64,000 bases of DNA from Sympetrum striolatum (lineage: Eukaryota > Arthropoda > Insecta > Odonata > Libellulidae): assembly GCA_947579665.1 (NCBI GenBank), contig OX388349.1, positions 75,830,841 to 75,894,840 on the forward strand. The letters are read 5' to 3'. The notes beneath the pieces were generated by a model. The model searched no databases. It saw only the letters and a program-made list of their open reading frames with translations, and was not told the DNA's origin. Shown here piece after piece: positions 27,881 to 41,037 of this stretch. Numbering within the stretch: position 1 is the stretch's first letter; each line of letters opens with the position of its first letter. A program made the position numbers and the translations under genes.

Positions 27881-28570
27881 AAGTACAAAATGTATAGTAA
27901 TTAAGATTTTACATAGTTTAATTTGCTGTAAATAGTCCATTTGTTTGCCATTATTCCATATATTATTTCATTTGCTATTATTTCTTAAAGTCTCTCCTTC
28001 GCTCTTATTTAGTTCATCTCTCGTCCAACGAACAGGACTGGGACTAAACCATGACGAAGAGACTGATGACGACCTTGGGGAGAGAGTACAACCTGGAAAG
28101 AATAAGTACAAAATGCATAGTAATTAAGATTTTACATAGTTTAATTTGCTGTAAATAGTCCTTTTGTTTGCCATTGTTCCAAATATTAATTAATTTGCTC
28201 TTATTTCTTATAGTCTCTCCTTCGCTCTTATTTAGTTCACCTCTCGTCCAACGAAAGGGACTGGGACTAAACCATGACGAAGAGACTGATGACGACCTTG
28301 GGGAGAGAGTACAACCAGGAAAGAATAAGTACAAAATGCATAGTAATTAAGATTTTACATAGTTTAATTTGCTGTAAATTGTCCCTTTGTTGGCCATTGT
28401 TCCAAATATTAATTAATTTGCTCTTATTTCTTACAGTCTCTCCTTCGCTCTTATTTAGTTCACCTCTCGTCGAATGAACGGGACTGGGACTAAATCATGA
28501 CGAAGAGACTGATGACGACCTTGGGGAGAGAGTACAACCAAGAAAGAATAAGTACAAAATGCATAGTAAT
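27880..28570. repeat. T2-T3 units plus a ccctttgttggcc unit, copy 3 of the trio
   Basis: Units at 27945 and 28168 are the T2 and T3 types, with T1 at 27722 just upstream. The T2 acceptor here reads ttcttaaagtctctcc, so an AG is present, unlike the ttcttaatg of the other copies. The following unit near 28390 carries ccctttgttggcc, as it does after T3 at 24372 and 45970. Confidence 0.87.
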
Positions 28571-31465
28571 TTAGATTTTACATAGTTTAATTTGCTGTAA
28601 ATAGTCCTTTTGTTTGCCATTGTTCCAAATATTAATTAATTTGCTCTTATTTCTTACAGTCTCTCCTTCGCTCTTATTTTGTTCACCTCTCGTCCAACGA
28701 ACGGGACTGGGACCAAACCATGACGAAGAGACTGATGACGACCTTGGGGAGAGAGTACAACCAGGAATGAATAAGTACAAAATGCATAGTAATTAAGATT
28801 TTACATAGTTTAATTTGCTGTAAATAGTCCTTTTGTTTGCCATTGTTCCAAATATTAATTAATTTGCTCTTATTTCTTACAGTCTCTTCTTCGCTCTTAT
28901 TTAGTTCACCTCTCGCCGAAAGAACGGGACTGGGACTAAATCATGATGAAGAGACTGATGACGACCTTGGGGAGAGAGTACAACCAGGAAAGAATAAGTA
29001 CAAAATGCATAGTAATTACGATTTTACATAGTATAATTTGCTGTAAATAGTCCTTTTGTTTGCCATTGTTCCAAATATTAATTAATTTGCTCATATTTCT
29101 TACAGTCTCTCCTTCGCTCTTATTTAGTTCACCTCTCGTCCTACGAACGCGACTGGGACTAAACCATGACGAAGGGACTGATGACGACCTTGGGGAGAGA
29201 GTACAACCAGGAAAGAATAAGTACATAATGCATAGTTATTAAGATTTTACATAGTATAATTTGCTGTAAATAGTCCTTTTGTTTGCCATTGTTCCAAATA
29301 TTTATTAATTTGCTCATATTTCTTACAGTCTCTCCTTCGCTCTTATTTAGTTCACCTCTCGTCCTACGAACGGGACTGGGACTAAACCATGACGAAGGGA
29401 CTGATGACGACCTTGGGGAGAGAGTACAACCAGGATGGAATAAGTACAAAATGCATAGTAATTAAGATTTTACATAGTTTAATTTGCTGTAAATAGTCCT
29501 TTTGTTTGCCATTGTTCCAAATATTAATTAATTTTCTCTTATTTCTTACAGTCTCTCCTTCGCTCTAATTTAGTTCACCTCTCGTCCAACGAACGGGACT
29601 GGGACTAAACCATGACGAAGAGACTGATGACGACCTTGGGGAGAGAGTACAACCAGGAAAGAATAAGTACATAATGCATAGTAATTAAGATTTTACATAG
29701 TTTATATTGCTGTAAATAGTCCTTTTGTTTGCCATTGTTCCAAATATAAATTAATTTGCTCTTATTTCATACAGTCTCTCCTTCGCTCTTATTTAGTTCA
29801 CCTCTCGTTGAACGAACGGGACTGGGACCAAACCATGACGAAGAGACTGATGACGACATTGGGGAGAGAGTACAACCAGGAAAGAATAAGTACAAAATAC
29901 ATAGTAATTAAGGTTTTACATAGTTTAATTTGCTATAAATAGTCCTTTTGTTTGCCATTGTTCCAAATATTAATTAATTTGCTCTTATTTTTACAGTCTC
30001 TCCTTCGATCTTACTTAGTTCACCTATCGTCGAACGAACGGGACTGGGAGCTAACCATGACGAAGAGACTGATGACGACATTGGGGAGAGAGTACAACCA
30101 GGAAAGAATAAGTACAAAATGCATAGTAATTAAGATTTTACATAGTTTAATTTGTTGTAAATAGTCCTTTTGTTTGCCATTGTTCCAAATATTAATTCAT
30201 TTGCTCCTATTTCTTAAAGTCTCTCCTTCGCTCTTATTTAGTTCACCTCCCGTCGAACGAACAAGACTGGGAGCAAGCCATGACGAAGAGACTGATGACG
30301 ACATTGGGGAGAGAGTACAACTAGGAAAGAATAAGTACAAAATGCATAGTAATTAAGATTTGACATAGTTTAATTTGCTGTAAATAGTCCTTTTGTTTGC
30401 CATTGTTCCAAATATTAATTCATTTGCTCTTATTTCTTACAGTCTCTCCTTCGCTCTTACTTAGTTCACCTCTCGTCGAACGAACGGGACTGGGACCAAA
30501 CCATGACCGAGAGACTGATGACGACATTGCGGAGAGAGTACAACCAGGAAAGAATAAGTACAAAATGCATAGTAATTATTATTTTACATAGTTTAATTTG
30601 CTGTAAATAGTCCTTTTGTTTGTCATTGTTCCAAATATTAATTAAATTGCTCTTATTTCTTACAGTCTCTCCTTCGCTCTTATGTAGTTCACCTCTCGTC
30701 GAACGAACGGGACTGGGACCAAACCATGACGAAGAGACTGATGACGACATTGGGGACAGAGTACAACCAGGAAAGAATAAGTACAAAATGCATAGTAATT
30801 AAGATTTTACATAGTTTAATTTGCTATAAATAGTCCTTTTGTTTGCCATTGTTCCAAATATTAATTCATTTGCTCTTATTTCTTACAGTCTCTCCTTCGC
30901 TCTTATTTAGTTCACCTCTCGTCGAAAGATCATGACTTGGACCAAACCGTGACGAAGAGACTGATCACGACCTTGGGGAGAGAGTACAACCAGTAAAGAA
31001 TAAGTACAAAATGCATAGTAATTAAGATTTTACATAGTTTAATTTGCTGTAAATAGTCCTTTTGTTTAACATTGTTCCAAAAATAATTCATTTGCTCTTA
31101 TTTCCTATAGTCTCACCTCCGCTCTTATTTAGTTCACCTCTCGTCTAACGAACGGGACTGGGACCAAACCATGACGAAGAGACTGATGATGACCTTGGGG
31201 AGAGAGTACAACCAGGAAAGAATAAGTAAAAATGCATAGTAATTAAGATTTTACATAGTTTAATTTGCTGTAAATAGTCCTTTTGTTTGCCATTGTTCCA
31301 AATATTAATTCATTTGCTCTTATATCTTACAGTCTCTCCTTCGCTCCTATATAGTTCACCTCTCCTCTAACGAACGGGACTGGGACCACACCATGACGAA
31401 GAGACTGATGACGACCTTGCGGAGAGAGTACAACCAGGAAAGAATAAGTACAAAATCATAGTAAT
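28570..31465. repeat. Copy of 3394-6288 higher-order block (offset 25177 bp)
   Basis: Units at 28614, 28837, 29060, 29283, 29952, 30174, 30397 and 30620 match those at 3437, 3660, 3883, 4106, 4775, 4997, 5220 and 5443 at a constant 25177-bp offset. The order of all rare variants is kept across 13 units. Copies over 25 kb apart are therefore more alike than adjacent units within either copy. Confidence 0.9.
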
Positions 31466-32155
31466 TAAGATTTTCCATAGTTAAGTTTGTTTAAATTGTC
31501 CTTTTGTTTGCCATTGTTCCATATATTAATGCATTTGCTCTTATTTCTTACTGTCTCTCCTTCGCTCTTATTTAGTGCACCTCTCGTCGAACGAATGGGA
31601 CTGGGACCAAACCATGACGAAGATACTGATGACGACCTTGGGGAGTGAGTACAAACAGGAAAGAATAAGTACAAAATGCATAGTAATTAAGATTTTCCAT
31701 AGTTTAATTTGCTGTAAATAGTCCTTTTGTTTGCCATTGTTCCAAATATTAATTAATTTGCTCATATTTCTTACAGTCTCTCCTTCGCTCTTATTTAGTT
31801 CACCTCTCGTCCTACGAACGGGACTGGGACTAAACCATGACGAAGGGACTGATGACGACCTTGGGGAGAGAGTACAACCAGGAAAGAATAAGTACATAAT
31901 GCATAGTAATTAAGATTTTACATAGTATAATTTGCTGTAAATAGTCCTTTTGTTTGCCATTGTTCCAAATATTAATTAATTTGCTCATATTTCTTACAGT
32001 CTCTCCTTCGCTCTTATTTAGTTCACCTCTCGTCCTACGAACGGGACTGGGACTAAACCATGACGAAGGGACTGATGACGACCTTGGGGAGAGAGTACAA
32101 CCAGGATGGAATAAGTACAAAATGCATAGTAATTAAGATTTTACATCGTTTAATT
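31465..32155. repeat. Three-unit segment also found at 35697-36390 (offset 4232 bp)
   Basis: The first unit has ttactgtctctcc, ttagtgcacctc and gaatgggactggg, then ggagtgagtacaaac. Two gtcctacgaac units follow. The same three units in the same order recur 4232 bp downstream. The block joins a first-family sequence on its left to the 6014-bp-offset block on its right. Confidence 0.88.
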
Positions 32156-33880
32156 TGCTGTAAATAGTCCTTTTGTTTGCCATTGTTCCAAATATTAATT
32201 CATTTGCTCTTATTTCTTACAGTCTCTCCTTCGCTCTTATTTAGTTCACCTCTCGTCGAACGAACGGGACTGGGGCCAAACCATGACCAAAAGACTGATG
32301 ACGACATTGCGGAGAGAGTACAACCAGGAAAGAATAAGTACAAAATGCATAGTAATTATTATTTTACATAGTTTAATTTGCTGTAAATAGTCCTTTTGTT
32401 TGTCATTGTTCCAAATATTAATTAAATTGCTTTATTTCTTACAGTCTCTCCTTCGCTCTTATGTAGTTCACCTCTCGTCGAACGAACGGGACTGGGACCA
32501 AACCATGACGAAGAGACTTATGACGACATTGGGGACAGAGTATAACCAGGAAAGAATAAGTACAAAATGCATAGTAATTAAGATTTTACATAGTTTAATT
32601 TGCTATAAATAGTCCTTTTGTTTGCCATTGTTCCAAATATTAATTCATTTGCTCTTATTTCTTACAGTCTCTCCTTCCCTCTTATTTAGTTCACCTCTCG
32701 TCGAAAGATCATGACTTGGACCAAACCGTGACGAAGAGACTGATGACGACCTTGGGGAGAGAGTACAACCAGGAAAGAATAAGTACAAAATGCATAGTAA
32801 TTAAGATTTTACATAGTTCAATTTGCTGTAAATAGTCCTATTGTTTGCCATTGTTCCAAATATTAATTAATTTGCTCTTATTTCTTACAGTCTCTCCTTC
32901 GCTCTTATTTAGTTCACCTCTCGTCGAACTAACGGGACTGGGACTAAACCAAGACGAAGAGACTGATGACGACCTTGGAAAGAGAGTACAACCAGGAAAG
33001 AATAAGTACAAAATGCATAGTAATTAAGATTTTACATAGATTAATTTGCTGTAAATAGTCCTTTTGTTTGCCATTGTTCCAAATATTAATTCATTTGCTC
33101 TTTTTTCATACTGCCTCTCCTTCGCTCTTATTTAGTTCACCTCTCGTCGAACGAACGGTACTGGGACCATACCATGACGAAGAGACTGATGACGACCTTG
33201 GGGTGAGAGTACAACCAGGAAAGAATAATTACAAATTGCATAGTAATAAAGATTTTATGTAGTTTAGTTTGTTGTAAATAGTCTTTTTGTTTGCTATTGT
33301 TTAAAATAGTAATTCATTTGCTCCCATTTCTTACTGCCTCTCCTTCGCTCTTATTTAGTTCACCTCTCGTCGAATGAACAGGACTGGGACCAAACCATGA
33401 CGAAGAGACTGATGACGATCTTTGGGATGGAGTACAACCAGGAAAGAATAAGTACAAAATGCATAGTAATTAAGATTTTACATAGTTTAGTTAGTTTAAA
33501 TTGTCCTTTTGTTTGCCATTGTTCCATATATTAATTCATTTGCTCATATTTCTTACTGTCTCTCCTTCGCTCTTATTTAGTTCACCTCTCGTCGAACGAA
33601 TGGGACTGGGACCAAACCATGACGAAGATACTGATGACGACCTTGGGGAGAGAGTACAACCAGGAAGGAATAAGTACAAAATGCATAGTAATTAAGATTT
33701 TACATAGTTTAATTTGCTGTAAATAGTCCTTTTGTTTGCCATTGTTCAAAATATTAATTAATTTGCTCTTATTTCTTACAGTCTTTCCTTCGCTCTTATT
33801 TAGTTCACCTCTCGTCGAAAGAACGGGACTGGGACTAAATCATGACGAAGAGACTGATGACGACCTTGGGGAGAGAGTAC
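32155..33880. repeat. Block copied from 26140-27880 (offset 6014 bp), copy 2
   Basis: This is the second copy of the eight-unit series described at 26140. Agreement ends inside the unit at 33736, where ccaagaaagaataag and gtaatttag replace the ccaggaaag and gtaattaag of copy 1. The junction with the next block therefore lies within a monomer. Confidence 0.9.
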
Positions 33881-35560
33881 AACCAAGAAAGAATAAGTAC
33901 AAAATGCATAGTAATTTAGATTTTACATAGTTTAATTTGCTGTAAATAGTCCTTTTGTTTGCCATTGTTCCAAATATTAATTAATTTGCTCATATTTCTT
34001 ACAGTCTCTCCTTCGCTCTTATTTAGTTCACCTCTCATCCTACGAACGCGACTGGGACTAAACCATGACGAAGGGACTGATGACGACCTTGGGGAGAGAG
34101 TACAACCAGGAAAGAATAAGTACATAATGCATAGTTATTAAGATTTTACATAGTATAATTTGCTGTAAATAGTCCTTTTGTTTGCCATTGTTCCAAATAT
34201 TTATTAATTTGCTCATATTTCTTACAGTCTCTCCTTCGCTCTTATTTAGTTCACCTCTCGTCCTACGAACGGGACTGGGACTAAACCATGACGAAGGGAC
34301 TGATGACGACCTTGGGGAGAGAGTACAACCAGGATGGAATAAGTACAAAATGCATAGTAATTAAGATTTTACATAGTTTAATTTGCTGTAAATAGTCCTT
34401 TTGTTTGCCATTGTTCCAAATATTAATTAATTTTCTCTTATTTCTTACAGTCTCTCCTTCGCTCTAATTTAGTTCACCTCTCGTCCAACGAACGGGACTG
34501 GGACTAAACCATGACGAAGAGACTGATGACGACCTTGGGGAGAGAGTACAACCAGGAAAGAATAAGTACATAATGCATAGTAATTAAGATTTTACATAGT
34601 TTATATTGCTGTAAATAGTCCTTTTGTTTGCCATTGTTCCAAATATAAATTAATTTACTCTTATTTCATACAGTCTCTCCTTCGCTCTTATTTAGTTCAC
34701 CTCTCGTTGAACGAACGGGACTGGGACCAAACCATGACGAAGAGACTGATGACAACATTGGGGAGAGAGTACAACCAGGAAAGAATAAGTACAAAATACA
34801 TAGTAATTAAGGTTTTACATAGTTTAATTTGCTATAAATAGTCCTTTTGTTTGCCATTGTTCCAAATATTAATTAATTTGCTCTTATTTTTACAGTCTCT
34901 CCTTCGATCTTACTTAGTTCACCTATCGTCGAACGAACGGGACTGGGAGCTAACCATGACGAAGAGACTGATGACGACATTGGGGAGAGAGTACAACCAG
35001 GAAAGAATAAGTACAAAATGCATAGTAATTAAGATTTTACATAGTTTAATTTGTTGTAAATAGTCCTTTTGTTTGCCATTGTTCCAAATATTAATTCATT
35101 TGCTCCTATTTCTTAAAGTCTCTCCTTCGCTCTTATTTAGTTCACCTCCCGTCGAACGAACAAGACTGGGAGCAAGCCATGACGAAGAGACTGATGACGA
35201 CATTGGGGAGAGAGTACAACTAGGAAAGAATAAGTACAAAATGCATAGTAATTAAGATTTGACATAGTTTAATTTGCTGTAAATAGTCCTTTTGTTTGCC
35301 ATTGTTCCAAATATTAATTCATTTGCTCTTATTTCTTACAGTCTCTCCTTCGCTCTTACTTAGTTCACCTCTCGTCGTACGAACGGGACTGGGACCAAAC
35401 CATGACCGAGAGACTGATGACGACATTGCGGAGAGAGTACAACCAGGAAAGAATAAGTACAAAATGCATAGTAATTATTATTTTACATAGTTTAATTTGC
35501 TGTAAATAGTCCTTTTGTTTGTCATTGTTCCAAATATTAATTAAATTGCTCTTATTTCTT
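33880..35560. repeat. Copy of 28980-30660 (offset 4899 bp)
   Basis: Units at 33959, 34182, 34851, 35073 and 35296 match those at 29060, 29283, 29952, 30174 and 30397. Shared rare changes include catagttattaag, tttattaattt and gttttacatag after taattaag. The copy ends inside a chimeric unit near 35560. Confidence 0.9.
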
Positions 35561-36410
35561 ACAGTCTCTCCTTCGCTCCTATATAGTTCACCTCTCCTCT
35601 AACGAACGGGACTGGGACCACACCATGACGAAGAGACTGATGACGACCTTGCGGAGAGAGTACAACCAGGAAAGAATAAGTACAAAATCATAGTAATTAA
35701 GATTTTCCATAGTTAAGTTTGTTTAAATTGTCCTTTTGTTTGCCATTGTTCCATATATTAATGCATTTGCTCTTATTTCTTACTGTCTCTCCTTCGCTCT
35801 TATTTAGTGCACCTCTCGTCGAACGAATGGGACTGGGACCAAACCATGACGAAGATACTGATGACGACCTTGGGGAGTGAGTACAAACAGGAAAGAATAA
35901 GTACAAAATGCATAGTAATTAAGATTTTCCATAGTTTAATTTGCTGTAAATAGTCCTTTTGTTTGCCATTGTTCCAAATATTAATTAATTTGCTCATATT
36001 TCTTACAGTCTCTCCTTCGCTCTTATTTAGTTCACCTCTCGTCCTACGAACGGGACTGGGACTAAACCATGACGAAGGGACTGATGACGACCTTGGGGAG
36101 AGAGTACAACCAGGAAAGAATAAGTACATAATGCATAGTAATTAAGATTTTACATAGTATAATTTGCTGTAAATAGTCCTTTTGTTTGCCATTGTTCCAA
36201 ATATTAATTAATTTGCTCATATTTCTTACAGTCTCTCCTTCGCTCTTATTTAGTTCACCTCTCGTCCTACGAACGGGACTGGGACTAAACCATGACGAAG
36301 GGACTGATGACGACCTTGGGGAGAGAGTACAACCAGGATGGAATAAGTACAAAATGCATAGTAATTAAGATTTTACATCGTTTAATTTGCTGTAAATAGT
36401 CCTTTTGTTT
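35560..36410. repeat. Copy of 31330-32170 (offset 4232 bp) beginning in a chimeric monomer
   Basis: The AT-rich half before 35560 is the ttaaattgctc type that normally precedes a tatgtagttc unit. It is followed here by the ctcctatatagttc exon-like half. Compared with 30620-31465, about three units are missing at the join. The 223-bp register is preserved. Confidence 0.88.
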
Positions 36411-38610
36411 GCCATTGTTCCAAATATTAATTAATTTTCTCTTATTTCTTACAGTCTCTCCTTCGCTCTAATTTAGTTCACCTCTCGTCCAACGAACGGG
36501 ACTGGGACTAAACTATGACGAAGAGACTGATGACGACCTTGGGGAGAGAGTACAACCAGGAAAGAATAAGTACATAATGCATAGTAATTAAGATTTTACA
36601 TAGTTTATATTGCTGTAAATAGTCCTTTTGTTTGCTATTGTTCCAAATATAAATTAATTTGCTCTTATTTCTTACAGTCTCTCCTTCGCTCTTATTTAGT
36701 TCACCTCTCGTCGAACGAACGGGACTGGGACCAAACCATGACGAAGAGACTGATGACGACATTGGGGAGAGAGTACAACCAGGAAAGAATAAGTACAAAA
36801 TACATAGTAATTAAGATTTTACATAGTTTAATTTGCTATAAATAGTCCTTTTGTTTGCCATTGTTCCAAATATTAATTAATTTGCTCTTATTTTTACAGT
36901 CTCTCCTTCGATCTTACTTAGTTCACCTCTCGTCGAACGAACGGGACTGGGAGGTAACCATGACGAAGAGACTGATGACGACATTGGGGAGAGAGTACAA
37001 CCAGGAAAGAATAAGTTCAAAATGCATAGTAATTAAGATTTTACATAGTTTAATTTGCTGTAAATAGTCCTTTTGTTTTCCATTGTTCCAAATATTAATT
37101 CATTTGCTCCTATTTCTTACAGTCTCTCCTTCGCTCTTATTTAGTTCAACTCCCATCGAACGAACAAGACTGGGACCAAACCATGACGAAGAGACTGATG
37201 ACGACATTGGGGAGAGAGTACAACCAGGAAAGAATAAGTACAAAATGCATAGTAATTAAGATTTTACATAGTTTAATTTGCTGTAAATAGACTTATTGTT
37301 TGCCATTGTTCCAAATATTAATTCATTTGCTCTTATTTCTTACAGTCTCTCCTTCGCTCTTATTTAGTTCACCTCTCGTCGAACGAACGGGACTGGGACC
37401 AAACCATGACCAAGAGACTGATGACGACATTGCGGTGAGAGTACAACCAGGAAAGAATAAGTACAAAATGCATAGTAATTATTATTTTACATAGTTTAAT
37501 TTGCTGTAAATAGTCCTTTTGTTTGTCATTGTTCCAAATAATAATTAAATTGCTCTTATTTCTTACAGTCTCTCCTATGCTCTTATGTAGTTCACCTCTC
37601 GTCGAACGAACGGGACTGGGACCAAACCATGACGAAGAGACTGATGACGACATTGGGGACAGAGTACAACCAGGAAAGAATAAGTACAAAATGCATAGTA
37701 ATTAAGATTTTACATAGTTTAATTTGCTATAAATAGTCCTTTTGTTTGCCATTGTTCCAAATATTTATTCATTTGCTCTTATATCTTACAGTCTCTCCTT
37801 CGCTCTTATTTAGTTCACCTCTCGTCGAAAGATCATGACTTGGACCAAACCGTGACAAAGAGACTGATGACGACCTTGGGGAGAGAGTACAACCAGTAAA
37901 GAATAAGTACAAAATGCATAGTAATTAAGATTTTACATAGTTTAATTTGCTGTAAATAGTCCTTTTGTTTAACATTGTTCCAAAAATAATTCATTTGCTC
38001 TTATTTCCTATAGTCTCACCTTCGCTCTTATTTAGTTCACCTCTCGTCTAACGAACGGGACTGGGACCAAACCATGACGAAGAGACTGATGACGACCTTG
38101 GGGAGAGAGTACAACCAGGAAAGAATAAGTAAAAATGCATAGTAATTAAGATTTTACATAGTTTAATTTGCTGTAAATAGTCCTTTTGTTTGCCATTGTT
38201 CCAAATATTAATTCATTTGCTCTTATATCTTACAGTCTCTCCTTCGCTCCTATATAGTTCACCTCTCCTCTAACGAACGGGACTGGGACCACACCATGAG
38301 GAAGAGACTGATGACGACCTTGCGGAGAGAGTACAACCAAGAAAGAATAAGTACAAAATCATAGTAATTACGATTTTCCATAGTTTAGTTTGTTTAAATT
38401 GTCCTTTTGTTTGCCATTGTTCCATATATTAATTAATTTGCTCTTATTTCTTACAGTTTCTCCTTCGCTCTTATTTAGTTTACCTCTCGTCGAACGAACG
38501 GGACTGGGACCAAACCATGACGAAGAGACTGATGACGACATTGGGGAGAGAGTACAACCAAGAAAGAATAAGTACAAAATGCATAGTAATTAAGATTTTA
38601 CATAGTTTAA
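36410..38610. repeat. Copy of 7890-9625 with two extra units (offset 28517, then about 28960 bp)
   Basis: Units at 36855, 37300 and 37523 match 8338, 8783 and 9006. The copy then includes the gatcatgac unit (near 37830) and the gtttaacattg unit (near 37968) that are missing from 9200-9290. It resumes its match at the ctcctatatag unit near 38250. So this copy keeps the undeleted state. Confidence 0.88.
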
Positions 38611-39060
38611 TTTGCTGTAAATAGTCCTTTTGTTTGCCATTGTTCCAAATATTAATTAATTTGCTCTTATTTCTTACAGTCTCTCCTTCGCTCTTATTTT
38701 GTTCACCTCTCATCCAACGAACGGGACTGGGAATAAGCCATGACGAAGAGACTGATGACGACCTTGGGGAGAGAGTACAACCAGGAAAGAATAAGTACAA
38801 AATGCATAGTAAATACGATTTTACATAGTATAATTTGCTGTAAATAGTCCTTTTGTTTGCCATTGTTCCAAATATTAATTAATTTGCTCTTATTTCTTAC
38901 AGTCTCTTCTTCGCTCTAATTTAGTTCACCTCTCGCCGAAAGAACGGGACTGGGACTAAATCATGATGAAGAGACTGATGACGACCTTGGGGAGAGAGTA
39001 CAACCAGGAAAGAATAAGTACAAAATGCATAGTAAATACGATTTTACATAGTATAATTTG
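38610..39060. repeat. Array segment (two units)
   Basis: One ttattttgttcacc unit with catccaacgaac is followed by a unit that joins ctctaatttag to gccgaaagaac. That combination is unusual and may be another chimera. Both are followed by gtaaatacg in the donor region. The minus-strand open stretch at 38480-38863 begins with a real ATG but only reads across two units. Confidence 0.85.
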
Positions 39061-40908
39061 CTGTAAATAGTCCTTTTGTTTGCCATTGTTCCAAATATTA
39101 ATTAATTTGCTCATATTTCTTACAGTCTCTCCTTCGCTCTTATTTAGTTCACCTCTCGTCCTACGAACGGGACTGGGACTAAACCATGACGAAGAGACTG
39201 ATGACGACCTTGGGGAGAGAGTACAACCAGGAAAGAATAAGTACAAAATGCATAGTAATTAAGATTTTACATAGTTTAATTTGCTGTAAATAGTCCTTTT
39301 GTTTGCCATTGTTCCAAATATTAATTAATTTGCTCTTATTTCTTACAGTCTCTCCTTCGCTCTTATTTAGTTCACCTCTCGTGCAACGAAAGGGACTGGG
39401 ACTAAACCATGACGAAGAGATTGATGACGACCTTGGGGAGAGAGTACAACCAGGAAAGAATAAGTACAAAATGCATAGTAATTAAGATTTTACCTAGTTT
39501 AATTTGCTGTAAATAGTCCCTTTGTTGGCCTTTGTTCCAAATATTAATTAATTTGCTCTTATTTCTTACAGTCTCTCCTTCGCTCTTATTTAGTTCACCT
39601 CTCGTCGAATGAACGGGACTGGGACTAAATCATGACGAAGAGACTGATGACGACCTTGGGGAGAGAGTACAACCAAGAAAGAATAAGTACAAAATGCATA
39701 GTAATTAAGATTTTACATAGTTTAATTTGCTGTAAATAGTCCTTTTGTTTGCCATTGTTCCAAATATTAATTAATTTGCTCTTATTTCTTACAGTCTCTC
39801 CTTCGCTCTTATTTTGTTCACCTCTCGTCCAACGAACGGGACTGGGACTAAGCCATGACGAAGAGACTGATGACGACCTTGGGGAGAGAGTACAACCAGG
39901 AATGAATAAGTACAAAATGCATAGTAATTAAGATTTTACATAGTTTAATTTGCTGTAAATAGTCTTTTTGTTTGCCATTGTTCCAAATATTAATTAATTT
40001 GCTCTTATTTCTTACAGTCTCTTCTTCGCTCTTATTTAGTTCACCTCTCGCCGAAAGAACCGGACTGGGACTAAATCATGATGAAGAGACTGATGACGAC
40101 CTTGGGGAGAGAGTACAACCAGGAAAGAATAAGTACAAAATGCATAGTAATTACGATTTCACATAGTATAATTTGCTGTAAATAGTCCTTTTGTTTGCCA
40201 TTGTTCCAAATATTAATTAATTTGCTCATATTTCTTACAGTCTTTCCTTCGTTCTTATTTAGTTCACCTCTCATCGAACGAACGGGACTGGGACTAAGCC
40301 ATGACGAAGAGACTGATGACGACCTTGGGGAGAGAGTACAACCAGGAAAGAATAAGTACAAAATGCATAATAATTAAGATCTTACATAGATTAATTTGCT
40401 GTAAATAGTCCTTTTGTTTGCCATTGTTCCAAATATAAATTAATTTGCTCTTATTTCTTACAGTCTCTCCTTCGCTCTTATTTAGTTCACCTCTTGTCGA
40501 ACGATCGGGACTGGGACCAAACCATGACGAAGAGACTGATGACGACATTGGGGAGAGAGTACAACCAGGAAAGAATAAGTACAAAATACATAGTTATTAA
40601 GATTTTACATAGTTTAATTAGCTATAAATAGTCCTTTTGTTTGCCATTGTTCCTAATATTAATTAATTTGCTCTTATTTTTACAGTCTCTCCTTCGATCT
40701 TACTTAGTTCACCTCTCGTCGAACGAACGGGACTGGGACCAAACCATGACGAAGAGACTGATGACGACATTGGGGAGAGAGTACAACCAGGAAAGAATAA
40801 GTACAAAATGCATAGTAATTAAGATTATACATAGTTTAATTTGCTGTAAATAGTCCTTTTGTTTGCCATTGTTCCAAATATTAATTCATTTGCTCCTATT
40901 TCTTACAG

Positions 40909-41037
40909 TCTCTCCTTCGCTCTTATTTAGTTCACCTCCCGTCGAACGAACAAGACTGGGACCAAACCATGACGAAGAGACTGATGACGACATTGGGGAG
41001 AGAGTACAACCAGGAAAGAATAAGTACAAAATGCATA
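40909..41037 (+). other. Exon-like block of the monomer (129 nt, 43 codons), example copy
   Basis: The block is bounded upstream by a T-rich tract ending CAG and downstream by GTAATTAAG, so it has the form of an internal exon. Its length of 129 is a multiple of three, so joining blocks would keep one frame. Two consensus plus frames are open. The phase-1 frame reads SPSLLFSSPLVERTGLGP, continues through HDEETDDDIGERVQPGKN, and ends KYKMH. The phase-0 frame contains SYLVHLSSNERDW and MTKRLMTTLGREYNQER. The third frame stops at the TAG of ttatttagttc. I do not recognise either peptide. Many other copies carry stops or frameshifts, so this is a description of form and not a CDS call. Confidence 0.4.

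Noticed and set aside
38480..38863. 127-codon minus-strand open stretch starting with a true ATG
   Set aside because: It spans more than one unit and exists because a stop in the AT-rich half is mutated here (gtaaatacg). The same peptide pieces occur in most units as by-products of the repeat. No conserved family is recognisable.
40940..40960. CENP-B-box-like gaacgaacggga
   Set aside because: It has the CGGG end, but the required TTCG and the A at fixed spacing are absent. The array may still be centromeric, but this motif does not support it.
40909..41022. AT-AC type intron starting ataagtac
   Set aside because: The bases ataagtac followed by an ending in cttac would fit a rare U2-type AT-AC intron, but the exon would be 113 nt and shift frame. 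The ordinary GT-AG reading gives a symmetric exon, so it is preferred.
40909..41037. Alternative donor sites ggaga|gtac and ataa|gtac inside the exon-like block
   Set aside because: They would give 95- or 115-nt exons that shift the frame in every unit, and their match to the donor consensus is poorer than that of gtaatt. The ggagtgagtac subfamily improves the first site locally, but only in a minority of units.
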